A stretch of 42,437 bases of DNA from Ardenticatenaceae bacterium (GTDB taxonomy: Bacteria > Chloroflexota > Anaerolineae > Promineifilales > Promineifilaceae). The notes under the pieces are model-generated. The model was not told the DNA's origin and searched no databases. It saw only the letters and a list, made by a program, of their open reading frames with translations. The translations under genes were made by a program, and so were the position numbers. Shown here piece after piece: positions 29,001 through 39,100 of this stretch. The DNA lies in assembly GCA_011525915.1 (NCBI GenBank), contig WYBM01000095.1, positions 1 through 42,437 of the forward strand, read 5' to 3'. The first letter of the stretch is position 1. Each line of letters begins with the position of its first letter.

Positions 29001-32000
29001 GCTGTACTTCGGCTTCGCGTGCGGCCTCCGGTAATGATTGCAAATCAACGACGGGCAGCGTGACGGCCGAGAAAGGGGCAATGACCTGCACGGGTTGGCT
29101 ATCTACAACAGCGAAAGTGGTGCGCAATACTTCGTGCCGCCGCATGATCTCATTCAAGCTTTGGGCAAACACAGAGACTGACAAATGCCCCGTCAGACGG
29201 ACAGCATGGGGCATGTTATACAGGGAGTTATTTGGCTCTAACTGATCCAGAAACCAGAGCCTCTGTTGGGCAAAAGAGAGAGGCAAAAAGCCGCGGCGCG
29301 GCACCGGCAAGATAGGCAGCACCGGCAGGTTTGGTTTGGTGTGACGTGCCTCAGCAATGAATACAGCCAGGTCGGCTACCGTGGGAGCAGCAAAAAGTTG
29401 GCGCAGAGGTAATTCAACCTGGAAGATGTTCCGCAGACGTGATATCACCTGGGTGGCCAGCAGCGAATGCCCGCCTAACTCGAAGAAGTTATCATGGATG
29501 CCGATTTGTTCAAGTTCAAGTACATTCGCCCAGGCACCAACGATGGCCTCTTCAATGGGTGTCCGCGGAAGAACAACATCCTCCATGAAAGTAATTTTGC
29601 TTTCGTCAGGTGCGGGCAATGCCCGGCGGTTCACCTTCCCATTGGGCGTAAGTGGGAATGATTCTAACATCACAAAAGCCGCGGGCAGCATGTAATCAGG
29701 CAATTTCTCTTGCAAGAAACGATGCAGATCTCTGTCGTTGGCCGGCTGCTCCAGATCAGAGAGCACATAAGCGATAATTTGCTTATGGTCTTGTTTGCCA
29801 TCACGGGCAACAACAACTGCATCTTGCACGGCCGTATGGTGTTTTAGCGCTGCGGCTATCTCTTCTAATTCAATACGGTATCCCCGCACTTTCACCTGGT
29901 AGTCACGGCGGCCAAGGAATTCAATGTTCCCATCGAACTGATAGCGGGCCTGGTCCCCTGTTCGGTACAATCTATCGCCTGGGGTAGTGCCGTAGGGATT
30001 GGGGATAAATTTCTCGGCCGTTAAGCCTGGGTGACCTAAATACCCGCGGGCCAGTCCGGCACCGCTGATGTAGACTTCCCCCGGTACGCCTATAGGCACA
30101 GCATTAAGATGACCATCTAGCAAATAAAGTTGTGTATTGGCAATAGGACGGCCAACGGTTGGTGGTTTCTCGCCGTTTCTTAAAGCAAATGTAGAGTACG
30201 TAGTATCCTCTGACGGGCCATAGAGGTCAAAGACTTTCTGAATGGTTTCCTGTTGGTAAATCTGTTGCACGAGTTGTGTTGAGAGAAGTTCACCTGCCAG
30301 GTTGACCACTTGCACGGAATCAGGTATGGCTGCCAGGCGCATCAGCTCTTTCATAGCCGAGGGAACGGTATTAACCAGGCTAACGGCCGTAGCGGCCGGC
30401 AGGTCAGCCAAATGCAAAGCCGTTTCAGCCATAATAACCGTGCCACCACAGCTCAACGGAACAAACATTTCAAAAACGGAGAGGTCAAAGCAAATAGACG
30501 TCGCCGCTAAAGTGCCGGCGAAGATCTCGCTGCCAAAGGCGTCTGTGGCCCAGTGGAGTAGGGCGGCGGCATTACGATGCTCAATAGCCACCCCCTTAGG
30601 CTGCCCGGTGGAGCCTGAAGTATAAATGATATAAGCCAGATTTCCTGGCGCTGTGTCGCCCTTGAGGTTATCTACATCCATTTGGGCAATGTTCTGCCAA
30701 CTTGTATCCAGACAGACAGCCTGACCTTCATAGGGAGGCAGTTGCGCCAATAAGCGCTGTTGCGTTAATAAAACAGTGGCGCCCGCATCTGCCAGCATAA
30801 ACGCCAACCGCTCTTGAGGGTAGGCTGGATCTAGCGGTACATAGCCACCACCGGCCTTGAGGATGCCAAGAAGCCCAATCATCATATTGATAGAGCGTTC
30901 TATGCAGATACCAACCAGCACTTCTGGCCCTACCCCCATCAACCGCAAGTAATGGGCCAACTGGTTGGCCCGGCTGTTCAGCTCTGCATAGGTTAGATAG
31001 CTATCATGCATAATGACAGCGACAGCATCCGGCGTCCGCTCTACCTGCAGCTCGAACAATTTGTGAATATGCTTCTCCTCAGCATACGCAACGCTGGTTT
31101 CATTCCACTCTATGAGCAACTGCTCTTTTTCCACCTTTGTTAACAGAGGCAAATCTGAAAGTCTCTGGTCTGGATTGGCGACGATGCCCTCTAGTAAGAC
31201 CTGGAAATGGGCCAATATGCCGGCAATTGTCTCGGGCATAAATAAATCAATGTTATATTCCAACACGCCGCTTAACCCTTGCTCACTCTCTATCATAAAG
31301 AGGGTCAGATCAAACTTCGTTACCCCTCTTTCAAACCCCATGGGTTTTAAGACAAGGTCAGCGGAAAACCCGGTAGAAGCCAGGACTTTTTCAAAGACAA
31401 ATACGACTTGAAATAACGGGGTGTGACTGAGATCCCGTTCCGGTTGTAACTCTTCAACCAGCTTCTCAAATGGCAAATCCTGATGATCATAGGCATCCAG
31501 CGTTACTTCACGCACGCGATCAAGTAATTCCCGAAACGTTGGGTCACCAGAGAGATCGGTGCGTAAAACAAGGGCATTAACAAAGAAGCCTATCAATTTT
31601 TCGGTCTCAAAATGGTTACGATTCGCAATGGGAGAACCAACAATAACATCCTCTTGCCCTGTATAACGTGCCAGCAAGACCTGGAAGGCCGCCAGCAATG
31701 TCATAAAGAGTGTAGTGCCTTCCTGGTTGCTCAACTGCTTCAATGCGTTGGCTATGGTTTCGGGCAAGGTGAATAATTGGCTATCTCCCCGAGAAGTCTG
31801 AACGGGGGGGCGTGGCCGGTCTGTAGGCAGTAACATCAGCGGCAGATCACTCAGTTGATGTTGCCAGTAGGCCATTTGTTTTTCTAGAACATCACCTTGC
31901 AGCCACTGCTGCTGCCAGCAAGCAAAATCGGCATATTGGATAGGCAACTCCGGCAGAGGGGAAGGATGGCCGCTGCTAAAAGCGCGGTACAATGTCCTGA

Positions 32001-35000
32001 GTTCTTGGGAAAAAATATCCGTTGACCAGCCGTCTGAAATGATATGATGCGTATTGGTAAGCAGGGCCTGATCATCTGAGGCCAGCTGCAGCCAGACGGC
32101 CCGGAAGAGCGGGCCTTTTTCCAGGTTAAAGGGACGCTGCGCTTCGGCCGTTGCCAGGTGCCATGCTTCGGTCTCGCGGGCTGCTTCTGGTAGCCATTGT
32201 AAGTCTACGACCGGCAGCATCATGGGCGCAAAAGGAAGAATAACCTGCACTGGCTGCTCACCGGCCATGATGAACGACGTACGTAATGTTTCGTGGCGCC
32301 GGATGATCTCATTTAAACTTCGCTCAAATACCGACACAGACAAAGAGCCAGTCATGCGAATAGCATCTGGCATATTATAGAGGGGGCTGTTTGGCTCCAG
32401 TTGATCCAGGAACCAAAGACGTTGCTGGGCAAAGGAAAGGGGTAGAAAGCCATCTCGCGCCACCGGTACGATGGGCGCCGTTTGTAAGCCCTGTTCATGA
32501 CGACGCGCCTGGGTGATGATCAGCGCCAGCTCGGCAACTGTGGGGGCGGCAAAAAGTTGGCGTAAGGGCAGTTCGATCTGGAAGATATGCCGCAGTCGTG
32601 ACACCACTTGTGTCGCCAGCAGTGAATGCCCACCTAGTTCAAAGAAGTTGTCATAGATACCCACTTGTTCGAGTTCAAGTACGTCTGCCCAGGTGCTGGC
32701 AATGGCGATCTCAATTGGTTCACGTGGGGGTACAAACGCCACGCTTAAACTGGGGGTGATTTCGTCCGGTGTAGGTAACGCTTTGCGGTTTACTTTGCCA
32801 TTAGGTGTCAACGGCAGGGCATCAAGCATGACAAATGCGGTTGGTACCATATAATCAGGCAGTTTCCCACGCAAGAAATGACGTAGTCCGTCTGCACTTA
32901 ATGGCAGCATTTCTGGATTAAGGACCATATAAACAACTAATTGCTTGTGGCCCGGTTTGTCCTCCCGCACGACGACCACCGCTTCACGCACGGCCGTGTG
33001 CTGGCTTAATACAGCTTCTATCTCACCCAATTCAATACGATGCCCACGAACCTTTACCTGATTGTCAATGCGCCCAAGAAACTCAAGGTTCTCGTCGGGA
33101 CGGTGACAAACCAGATCGCCAGTCTTGTAAAGACGGGCATTGGGTTCCAACGAAAACGGATCCGGTATGAAGGTCTCCGCCGTCCGCTTCGGATCGTATA
33201 AGTAGCCACGGCCAACACCGACACCCCCAACATACAGTTCACCGGCCACACCCATTGGCACCGGCTGCAGGTGGGGATCAAGTACGTAAAGCCGCATGTT
33301 CGCTATGGGACGGCCAATGGGAATGCGTAAAACATCGGCCGCCGATGGCTGGGCCAAAAAATAGTGCGTAACATCATCTGAACATTCTGTAGGGCCGTAG
33401 GCATTAATGAGCGGAATGTTCGGGAAATAATGGAGCCATTGGTAGGCCACATCAGGAGGCAAGGCTTCACCTGTGGGGATAAGCCAGCGCAAAGCTGTCA
33501 AGCTATGATGAGAGGGCGATTGTCCAACTTCCTCCATCATCGCTCGCAGGAGCGAGGGAACGGTTTCCCAGGTTGTTACCCGATGGTACGCAATTTCTGC
33601 TGGCAAACGAGCCGGATCAAAAGCGATGTCGTCGCGGAAAATCTGAACCCGCCCCCCAATTAAAAGCGCGGCCAGGAACTGCCAGACGGAAATATCAAAG
33701 CTTTGCGGAGCAGTCTGCGCAACAATGTCAGCAGCCGTCAATTGTAGATCGCGGATTTTGGCATATAAATGATTGACCATGCCACGCTGCTCGACCATAG
33801 CACCTTTAGGGATACCCGTAGAGCCAGACGTGTAGATCACATAGGCCAGGTGATAAGGTGTAGCCTCAACAGGCAGGGCCTTGGTCGAACGAGTTTGTTG
33901 TTGGGTATCCGAAAAACGCAAAATCGTCGGCTGCTTTACGGCCGTAAGGTCGGCTACAGCTTCCGACAGTAAAGAGACGAGGTTATCGGCACTCAATACC
34001 ACAGAACATTGACTCTGGGTAAGTATCTGGCGCAGACGTTGCACCGGGTAATGAGGGTCAAGCGGAAGGTAGGCTCCCCCTGCCTTAAAGATACCAAGCA
34101 TACTGATTAGAAACTCAGGGCTGCGCTCTGCAAACAAGGCAACGGTATTGTGCGTGATGTTCCGCTCAATTAAAGTTGAAGCCAAACGATTGGCAAGTTG
34201 ATCGAGCTGTAAATAGGTCAGCTGAGTTTCCTCACAAACGGCCGCAATTGCATCCGGTGTTCGTTTTACTTGGGCTTCAAACAATTCGTGAAAACAGGAC
34301 CCCAGCGGGAAGTCAGTGCCTGTATCATTCCACGCTGCCAACCATTGTTCTTGTTCGCCTACCGTTAACAACGGCAAGTCCGCCAGACGGGTATCCGGGT
34401 TGGTCAAGGCACCAGTAAGCAAAGTTTCGAAGTGACCAATCATTCGGGTGATTGTATGGCTCTCAAACAAGTCCGTATTGTATTCCCACCAGCATACAAG
34501 TTTTTCCTCATGCTTCTCTACAAACAGTGACAAATCAAACTTAGCGGTATCCGTAAGCATCCGCCGGGCGTTTTCTGTCTTTTTTAAGTTAGGGATCTCA
34601 AGTTGATGGGACGGCAGAGATTTTAAATCTTGCCATTCAAAAAAGACTTGCGCCAGGTGCATACGGCTTGAATCGCGATTTTCCTGCACTCCAGTGGCAA
34701 TCGCCGTAAAGGGGACATCCTTGTGCGCATAAGCCTCCATCGTTACCTGATGAACCTTGTGAATCAGATCACGAAATGTCAGGTTACCTGATAGATCCGT
34801 GCGCAAGATGATTGTTTCCACTAAAAAGCCGATGAGTCCTTCTAATTCAGGTCGGTCACGATGAACCATTGTTGACCCTACAGCAATATCCGTTTGCCCG
34901 GCATAGCGGTATAACAAAACTTTAAAAACAGTCAGAGCAACCACAAAGCTGGTGACTTTCTCTTGCTGGCTTAATGTATCTATGGCTTTTGTTAATGTTG

Positions 35001-35826
35001 AAGATATTGTCCTTTGCAGCGTTGCGCCTTTTGAAGCAAGTATTTTAGGGCGCGGACCATTGATAGGTAACTGCAGCGGCGTAAGATCGGCCAGTTGAGC
35101 TTTCCAATAATTAAGTGATTTAGCCAGTTTTTCACCCCGTAGTTGCTGGCGTTGCCAATGAGCAAAATCTGCATATTGGATAGGTAGCTCAGGTAAAGAG
35201 ACGCGTTTATTGGCCGCGAAAGCAGCATACAAGGTCGCAAATTCGTTATCGCGTACTTTTATGGACCATCCATCACAAGAGATATGATGCTGCGTCGCCA
35301 GAACGATGTGCTCATCTTCAACCAAACGCACCAGGAAAACACGCCAGGATAACTGCTGTTTTAAATCAAATGGTCGGTTAGCTTCCTCTTTTGCCAGCCG
35401 TTGCATTTCCTCCCCACGCACCTCGGCAGGAAGGCCACTTAAGTCAACCAGCGACAATGACCAGTTGACCGTTGGCGCAATAACTTGCACTGGGCGATCC
35501 TCTACGATCTGATACGTTGTGCGCAATATCTCGTGGCGGCGCGCAATTTCAAGATAAGCAGCCTCGAACGCCTTTAAGTCTAGTTGTCCCTCAATCCGAG
35601 CTATTTGGGCTTCATTGTAACTTGGACTGTCCGGTTCCCACTCAAAAAGAAACCATAATCGTTCTTGCAAAAAGGACAAAGGGGCAAACTCATTGTCTGG
35701 TCGCCGGGGAATAGAATGGGTAGCCCTGTTATCACCCAGCCTACCAGACAGGCGTTTTTGTAGTAACTTTAGCTCTTCTGCAGAAAGTTTAGCCCGCTGC
35801 TCTTGTAACTCTTTTCTTGTATACAT
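26095..35826 (-). CDS. Trimodular NRPS (C-A-T)x3
   Basis: The 3243-residue protein has three elongation modules without E or MT domains. Counting from GTG 35862, C1 has HHISCDGW near 190, A1 FDISVWQFL near 720, T1 Ser near 1080; C2 HHIISDGW near 1270, A2 FDLSVFEMF near 1792, T2 Ser near 2131; C3 HHIISDGW near 2325, A3 FDVSMCEIF near 2846, T3 Ser near 3194. Specificity residues: A1 D-I-W-E-I-T-A-D-D (cationic residue suspected), A2 D-L-F-N-N-A-L-T-Y (alanine code as in microcystin synthetase, possibly Gly), A3 D-V-C-Q-Y-G-M-I-D (not recognised). ATG 35826 is preferred to GTG 35862: it gives MYTRKE, matching MYSKES of the other NRPS, and the extra 12 codons lie almost entirely within a MITE-like repeat. 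The C-terminus has an acidic LSEEEA motif. It likely accepts from the PKS at 36136 and feeds the bimodular PKS. Confidence 0.95.
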   Translation of the reverse strand: MYTRKELQEQRAKLSAEELKLLQKRLSGRLGDNRATHSIPRRPDNEFAPLSFLQERLWFLFEWEPDSPSYNEAQIARIEGQLDLKAFEAAYLEIARRHEILRTTYQIVEDRPVQVIAPTVNWSLSLVDLSGLPAEVRGEEMQRLAKEEANRPFDLKQQLSWRVFLVRLVEDEHIVLATQHHISCDGWSIKVRDNEFATLYAAFAANKRVSLPELPIQYADFAHWQRQQLRGEKLAKSLNYWKAQLADLTPLQLPINGPRPKILASKGATLQRTISSTLTKAIDTLSQQEKVTSFVVALTVFKVLLYRYAGQTDIAVGSTMVHRDRPELEGLIGFLVETIILRTDLSGNLTFRDLIHKVHQVTMEAYAHKDVPFTAIATGVQENRDSSRMHLAQVFFEWQDLKSLPSHQLEIPNLKKTENARRMLTDTAKFDLSLFVEKHEEKLVCWWEYNTDLFESHTITRMIGHFETLLTGALTNPDTRLADLPLLTVGEQEQWLAAWNDTGTDFPLGSCFHELFEAQVKRTPDAIAAVCEETQLTYLQLDQLANRLASTLIERNITHNTVALFAERSPEFLISMLGIFKAGGAYLPLDPHYPVQRLRQILTQSQCSVVLSADNLVSLLSEAVADLTAVKQPTILRFSDTQQQTRSTKALPVEATPYHLAYVIYTSGSTGIPKGAMVEQRGMVNHLYAKIRDLQLTAADIVAQTAPQSFDISVWQFLAALLIGGRVQIFRDDIAFDPARLPAEIAYHRVTTWETVPSLLRAMMEEVGQSPSHHSLTALRWLIPTGEALPPDVAYQWLHYFPNIPLINAYGPTECSDDVTHYFLAQPSAADVLRIPIGRPIANMRLYVLDPHLQPVPMGVAGELYVGGVGVGRGYLYDPKRTAETFIPDPFSLEPNARLYKTGDLVCHRPDENLEFLGRIDNQVKVRGHRIELGEIEAVLSQHTAVREAVVVVREDKPGHKQLVVYMVLNPEMLPLSADGLRHFLRGKLPDYMVPTAFVMLDALPLTPNGKVNRKALPTPDEITPSLSVAFVPPREPIEIAIASTWADVLELEQVGIYDNFFELGGHSLLATQVVSRLRHIFQIELPLRQLFAAPTVAELALIITQARRHEQGLQTAPIVPVARDGFLPLSFAQQRLWFLDQLEPNSPLYNMPDAIRMTGSLSVSVFERSLNEIIRRHETLRTSFIMAGEQPVQVILPFAPMMLPVVDLQWLPEAARETEAWHLATAEAQRPFNLEKGPLFRAVWLQLASDDQALLTNTHHIISDGWSTDIFSQELRTLYRAFSSGHPSPLPELPIQYADFACWQQQWLQGDVLEKQMAYWQHQLSDLPLMLLPTDRPRPPVQTSRGDSQLFTLPETIANALKQLSNQEGTTLFMTLLAAFQVLLARYTGQEDVIVGSPIANRNHFETEKLIGFFVNALVLRTDLSGDPTFRELLDRVREVTLDAYDHQDLPFEKLVEELQPERDLSHTPLFQVVFVFEKVLASTGFSADLVLKPMGFERGVTKFDLTLFMIESEQGLSGVLEYNIDLFMPETIAGILAHFQVLLEGIVANPDQRLSDLPLLTKVEKEQLLIEWNETSVAYAEEKHIHKLFELQVERTPDAVAVIMHDSYLTYAELNSRANQLAHYLRLMGVGPEVLVGICIERSINMMIGLLGILKAGGGYVPLDPAYPQERLAFMLADAGATVLLTQQRLLAQLPPYEGQAVCLDTSWQNIAQMDVDNLKGDTAPGNLAYIIYTSGSTGQPKGVAIEHRNAAALLHWATDAFGSEIFAGTLAATSICFDLSVFEMFVPLSCGGTVIMAETALHLADLPAATAVSLVNTVPSAMKELMRLAAIPDSVQVVNLAGELLSTQLVQQIYQQETIQKVFDLYGPSEDTTYSTFALRNGEKPPTVGRPIANTQLYLLDGHLNAVPIGVPGEVYISGAGLARGYLGHPGLTAEKFIPNPYGTTPGDRLYRTGDQARYQFDGNIEFLGRRDYQVKVRGYRIELEEIAAALKHHTAVQDAVVVARDGKQDHKQIIAYVLSDLEQPANDRDLHRFLQEKLPDYMLPAAFVMLESFPLTPNGKVNRRALPAPDESKITFMEDVVLPRTPIEEAIVGAWANVLELEQIGIHDNFFELGGHSLLATQVISRLRNIFQVELPLRQLFAAPTVADLAVFIAEARHTKPNLPVLPILPVPRRGFLPLSFAQQRLWFLDQLEPNNSLYNMPHAVRLTGHLSVSVFAQSLNEIMRRHEVLRTTFAVVDSQPVQVIAPFSAVTLPVVDLQSLPEAAREAEVQRWAAVEARRPFDLMQGPLFRAIWLQLTPNDQLLFTTMHHIISDGWSVGILAQELRVLYQAFSRGASAPLQELPIQYADFALWQQQWLQGDVWEAQMGYWRQQLAGLPSLSLPTDYPRPAVPTYRGESELFVLPETLAKALQQLSNEEGVTLFMFLLAAFQLLLARYTGQEDIAVGSPIANRNHYQTEKLMGLFVNTLVLRTDLSGNPTFRELLARVREVTLSAYDHQELPFEKLVEELRPERVLNRNPLFQVLFIFNKAVAENSSSTIFDARPVKMENGLAEFDLTLSVVDTKDGLIGSLEYTIDLFNAETIERMVGHFQELLASIVAHPDQRLFELNLLPEKERQQLAAWNDTAVAYAQPPQGLHELFAAQVDRTPEATALVYNDTCLTYRALDERANQLAHYLQQQGVGPETLVVVCLERSLELVVALLGILKAGGGYVPLDPAYPAERQGYILEDSGAALLLTSAAVQPRLPATTVTAVCLEEVATAVAGQPARAPSVSVSAANTAYVIYTSGSTGQPKGTIISHAAIGNHLAWMQGTFPLYDTDVVLQKTPISFDVSMCEIFGPLTAGARLVLAQADEHQDSHYLVELINTQQVSLVQLVPSLLQMLLLVPAFGSCRSIKRVYCGGEALPAALIERFYACLSAELYNMYGPTEATIDTTYWACEREWGGTAVPIGRPIANAQTYLLDRHLQPVPVGVPGELYVGGAGLARGYHARPGLTAEKFIPHPFSPVPGARLYKTGDLVRCRADGNLEFLGRKDHQVKVRGYRIELGEIEAVLGGHEAIAETVVQVREDAGAVPQLVAYVVAMAGQAPGSGELRHYLQQRLPEYMVPAHLVMLEALPLTPNGKIDRRALPTPGGTRPELESSYVAPRTLSEEMLTSIWSEILGIERVGIHDNFFELGGHSMLAIRLMAQVQDTFQLELTLRLFFQKPTIAALAMTIDDALLQEIEHLSEEEAVQHLQGDL
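26380..28080. other. GC-rich tract coinciding with adenylation domain A3
   Basis: By hand count 26581-26640 is 70% GC, while 26101-26160 (downstream, T domain) is 38% and 28561-28620 (C3 domain) is 37%. The tract covers about residues 2594-3160 of the trimodular NRPS: the end of C3 through A3, stopping before T3. This coincidence with one substrate-selecting domain suggests an A-domain replacement from a GC-rich source. Confidence 0.75.
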
Positions 35827-35838
35827 ATGCGCACTACG

Positions 35839-35953
35839 ACACTGTTTCACAAAAAAAATCACACTTTGGTAGGGGCGACCCTTGTGGTCGCCCGGAGCGG
35901 GGCAGGCACAAGACCTGCCCCTACAAAAGGTTCTAAAATTTCTGAAACAGTGT
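35839..35953. repeat. MITE-like cruciform repeat with 11-bp terminal inverted repeats
   Basis: Terminal arms ACACTGTTTCA (35839-35849) and TGAAACAGTGT (35943-35953) are perfect. ACTAC flanks both ends (35833-35837, one base away, and 35954-35958), a possible target duplication. Inside are arms GTAGGGGC/GCCCCTAC (35869-35876, 35917-35924) enclosing two perfect 8-bp hairpins (35873-35880 with 35886-35893; 35899-35906 with 35914-35921). It has no gene. Together with the twin-hairpin copy B it fills most of the 309-bp gap 35827-36135. It lies 12 bp upstream of the NRPS start codon. Confidence 0.8.
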
Positions 35954-35999
35954 ACTACTTATAACTTCACAATTTATTTGATAGTTTGTGCCAAAGTGT

Positions 36000-36114
36000 T
36001 AGGTAATTGGCAACAATAATTCAACATTAAGATCGCTTTAAGCGTTGCCGATTCCTCAAGGAAACCGCAGTTTACGCTCTTCAGGAATTCTGAGTAGTTT
36101 CTGCGGTTTACCTA
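36000..36114 (-). repeat. Twin-hairpin repeat, copy B
   Basis: This 115-bp element is related to the one at 10566-10682 but inverted. It has the same TAGGTAA/TTACCTA ends. Hairpin arms are 36005-36014 (AATTGGCAAC) with 36044-36053 (GTTGCCGATT, one G-T pair), and 36062-36070 (AAACCGCAG) with 36101-36109 (CTGCGGTTT, perfect). It lies 21 bp after the stop codon of the PKS at 36136-40743. No other gene or promoter is seen in this gap. Confidence 0.85.
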
Positions 36115-36135
36115 AAGCCAGGTCCAAGCGTGCTA

Positions 36136-39100
36136 TCATGCCACGCTTCTGATTTCTTCAATGATTGCCATCTCAACAGCAAGAGCAAGCTCTGCTACTG
36201 TAGAAGCTGATAACACAAGAGACAATGGCAAGCTAATCTGGAATGCCTCATGTAAACGCGAGATGGTTTGTATGGCTATCAACGAATGCCCCCCTAACTC
36301 CAAAAAGGAGTCCTGAATACCAATTGGCCGGACACCAAGTAGACTTTGCCATATTTCAACGATACATTCCTCCACATCATTGGTAGGGGCGATATAGGGA
36401 GCCATTAGCTCTGGCCGCGGGTAAAGGGAGGGCGCCTCACCGGAGGTATTATCTGCGTGACGTATTGAGAGCATGCGCACCCACTGATCAAGCCGTGCTT
36501 CCAAGTCACCTGTTGAATTAACCAGTTGTCCGCTGAAACCACGAGCCGCAACCCGTTCAAATGCTTCAACCGCTTCCTCGGGAAGCATTTCAAACTCGGT
36601 TAGAATTGTCTCTGCGTTTTTGTCTGGGTCCGTGTAGGTATGCCAGGTATCCCAGTTAATGCTGCACCACTTTTGTATATGCGAAAGATTGTGCTGTTCG
36701 GTGAAAGCATCTACAAAACTATTGGCTGGCGCATAAGCACCAAACCCAAGGCCGCCCAAGACCGCACTTAAGGAGGAAAACAACATACAAAAATCAAGCT
36801 CCTGGTCGGCAAGGACATTTTCTAAAACGTATAGACCGTATGCTTTAGCGCTAAAGTGTGCCTCATAGTGCTCAACTGACAGGTGTTGCATCGGGGCAAA
36901 AAACTGGGGATCAGTTGTGATGCCTGCTGCATGAAACACACCATGCAATGACCCGAAGTTTTCTTTAATGTGGGCCAACACAGTTAACATTTGGGCTTCA
37001 TTGCCAGCATCTGCTTGCATCACCTGGACCTTAGCACCCGCGGATTCCAGTACCTGAAGCTGTTTGATCTGGCAGCTTACGGCATCATCATCATCATGCG
37101 ACCTGAGCCAATCTGCCCATGATTCTCTTGGGGGAAAAGCGGAACGGGTCGTCAGGATGATTCTAGCCGCCACGGACTCAGCCAGATAGCGGGCCAAGAT
37201 CGTGCCAATGCCGCCTAAGCCCCCTGTAATCAGGTAAACGCCATGTTGCCGTAAAACAGGCTTATCGGCCGTTTTCAGATAAAGTGGCTCGTAGACCTGT
37301 ATCCACCGCTTGTTACCCCGGTAAGCAACGGCCAGATCATGGGTTTCTTGGGCCAGTTCGGCGGCCAGTTGAACAGCCAACCAATCCTTTTGCCAGGTGT
37401 GGGTAGGTGGCCAGGCAATATCCACATAATGGCAGGTGATATTTAACATTTCCTGGGGAATGACCCGGCACATGCCCAATAGTGTAGCTTGTTCCGGACA
37501 CAACGTTTCCACGCCTGTTACCGGCTGGGCATTACTTGTAATAGTCCAGATAGATAACATCTCTGGACGATTGCCAATAGCTTTCATTAAGAAAAGAAGG
37601 CTGTAAAGTCCTGACTGTTGAGCTTGGGTAAATCGTACGGTTGAGAGGTCATTGGTAATGACCGAATCTATACTCCACAGGTGCACAATATGAGTTGGAA
37701 GAGTTGGTAATGCTGTCAGCAATTGGTGGTAATCATCTGGTTCATCTGGGCGGAGTGTGTAGGTATGCTTATCCTGTTGTACAAATTGCGTTCCCTTCTG
37801 TACCTTTATCACCGTACATCCAGTTGCCTCCAATCGTTCCGCAAGGCGCGCCCCGCACCCTTGAGCATCTAAGAAAAAAAGCCAAGTGCTTTCTTCTGCG
37901 GCCAGGTTCTGCGTTTCAGGCAAATGCCAAACCGGCGTTTGTTTCCAGACAGGTTGGTAGAACCAATCACCAATATCTGCCTTCTTATTGGCCATGTTGG
38001 CCGTTGTCGCTGGCGGAATCTTCGCTTTGTTTGCCTCTATCCAATAACGTTGCCCTTCAAAAGGGTAGGTAGGTAAGGGAAGCCGATGACGATCTTCATG
38101 CTGATAAAACTCAGCCCACTCTATTTTGACGCCAGCCAACCATAGTTTTCCCACGGTCTTTAGTAAAAAAGCCCCGTCTGGCTGCTCATCATAAACGTAA
38201 CGCAGTGTGGGGAATATTTGGGCGGCCTGCGCCAGATCACACTCGGGGTGCTGCCGCACAAACGATCCTAGACTTTGCCCTGGCCCTACTTCCACAAATA
38301 TCTGATCTGAATTTTGCAACAATTTTTTAATACCCAAAGAAAACTGCACAGGTTGGCACAAATGTTTTACCCAGTAGGCAGGGTTGGTTGCCTCCACGGC
38401 CGTGATCCAGTCGCCAGTTACATTAGATATATAAGGAATTTCAGGCACACGCAGCGTGATCGTTTGCAACAATTGAGCCAATGAATCCTTGATAGGGTTC
38501 ATCATCGGTGAGTGGAAAGCATGGGTGGTGGGCAATACATGGGAAGCTATGCCTTGGTCTGTCAGTTTTTCATTAAGCGCGATGACAGCCTCTGGTAATC
38601 CGGCGACAACCGACAGGTTTGGCGTCAGCACACTGCTCAACGCCATATCTTCACCCAAAAACGGCCGAATATCCGCCGCTGGCAAAGAAACGGCCAGCAT
38701 GGCCCCCGCTGGTAAGGCTTGAATCATCTGTGCTCGTTTGGCGACAAGCATCAACGCATCTTCAAGAGACAGAACACCGGCCAAACAGGCAGCCACAAAT
38801 TCGCCCAAACTATACCCAATCATAGCCTTAGGGTGAATACCCCATGCCATCAATAATTGAGCCAGCGCATATTCAACTACAAACACCGCTGGCTGCGCCA
38901 TGTCAGTCTGGTGCAGGCCCCCTGTGGGCATCTTGTTGGCCTGATCGCGCCCAAGCATTTGTCGTAAATCAAGCGCTTGTTTGGCAGTCGTCGCCGGTTT
39001 GTCCGGCTGAGAATACAGCACCTCATAAAGGTCCGTTGTCTGGTATGGCCGCAGCAAGGTGCAGCAGTGGTCAACCCATTTTTTAAACACGGGCTCTGTT

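Noticed and set aside
35827..35862. GTG 35862 as start of the trimodular NRPS
   Set aside because: The extra codons lie almost entirely in the MITE-like repeat, no ribosome binding site precedes them, and the ATG product aligns with the N-terminus of the sister NRPS.
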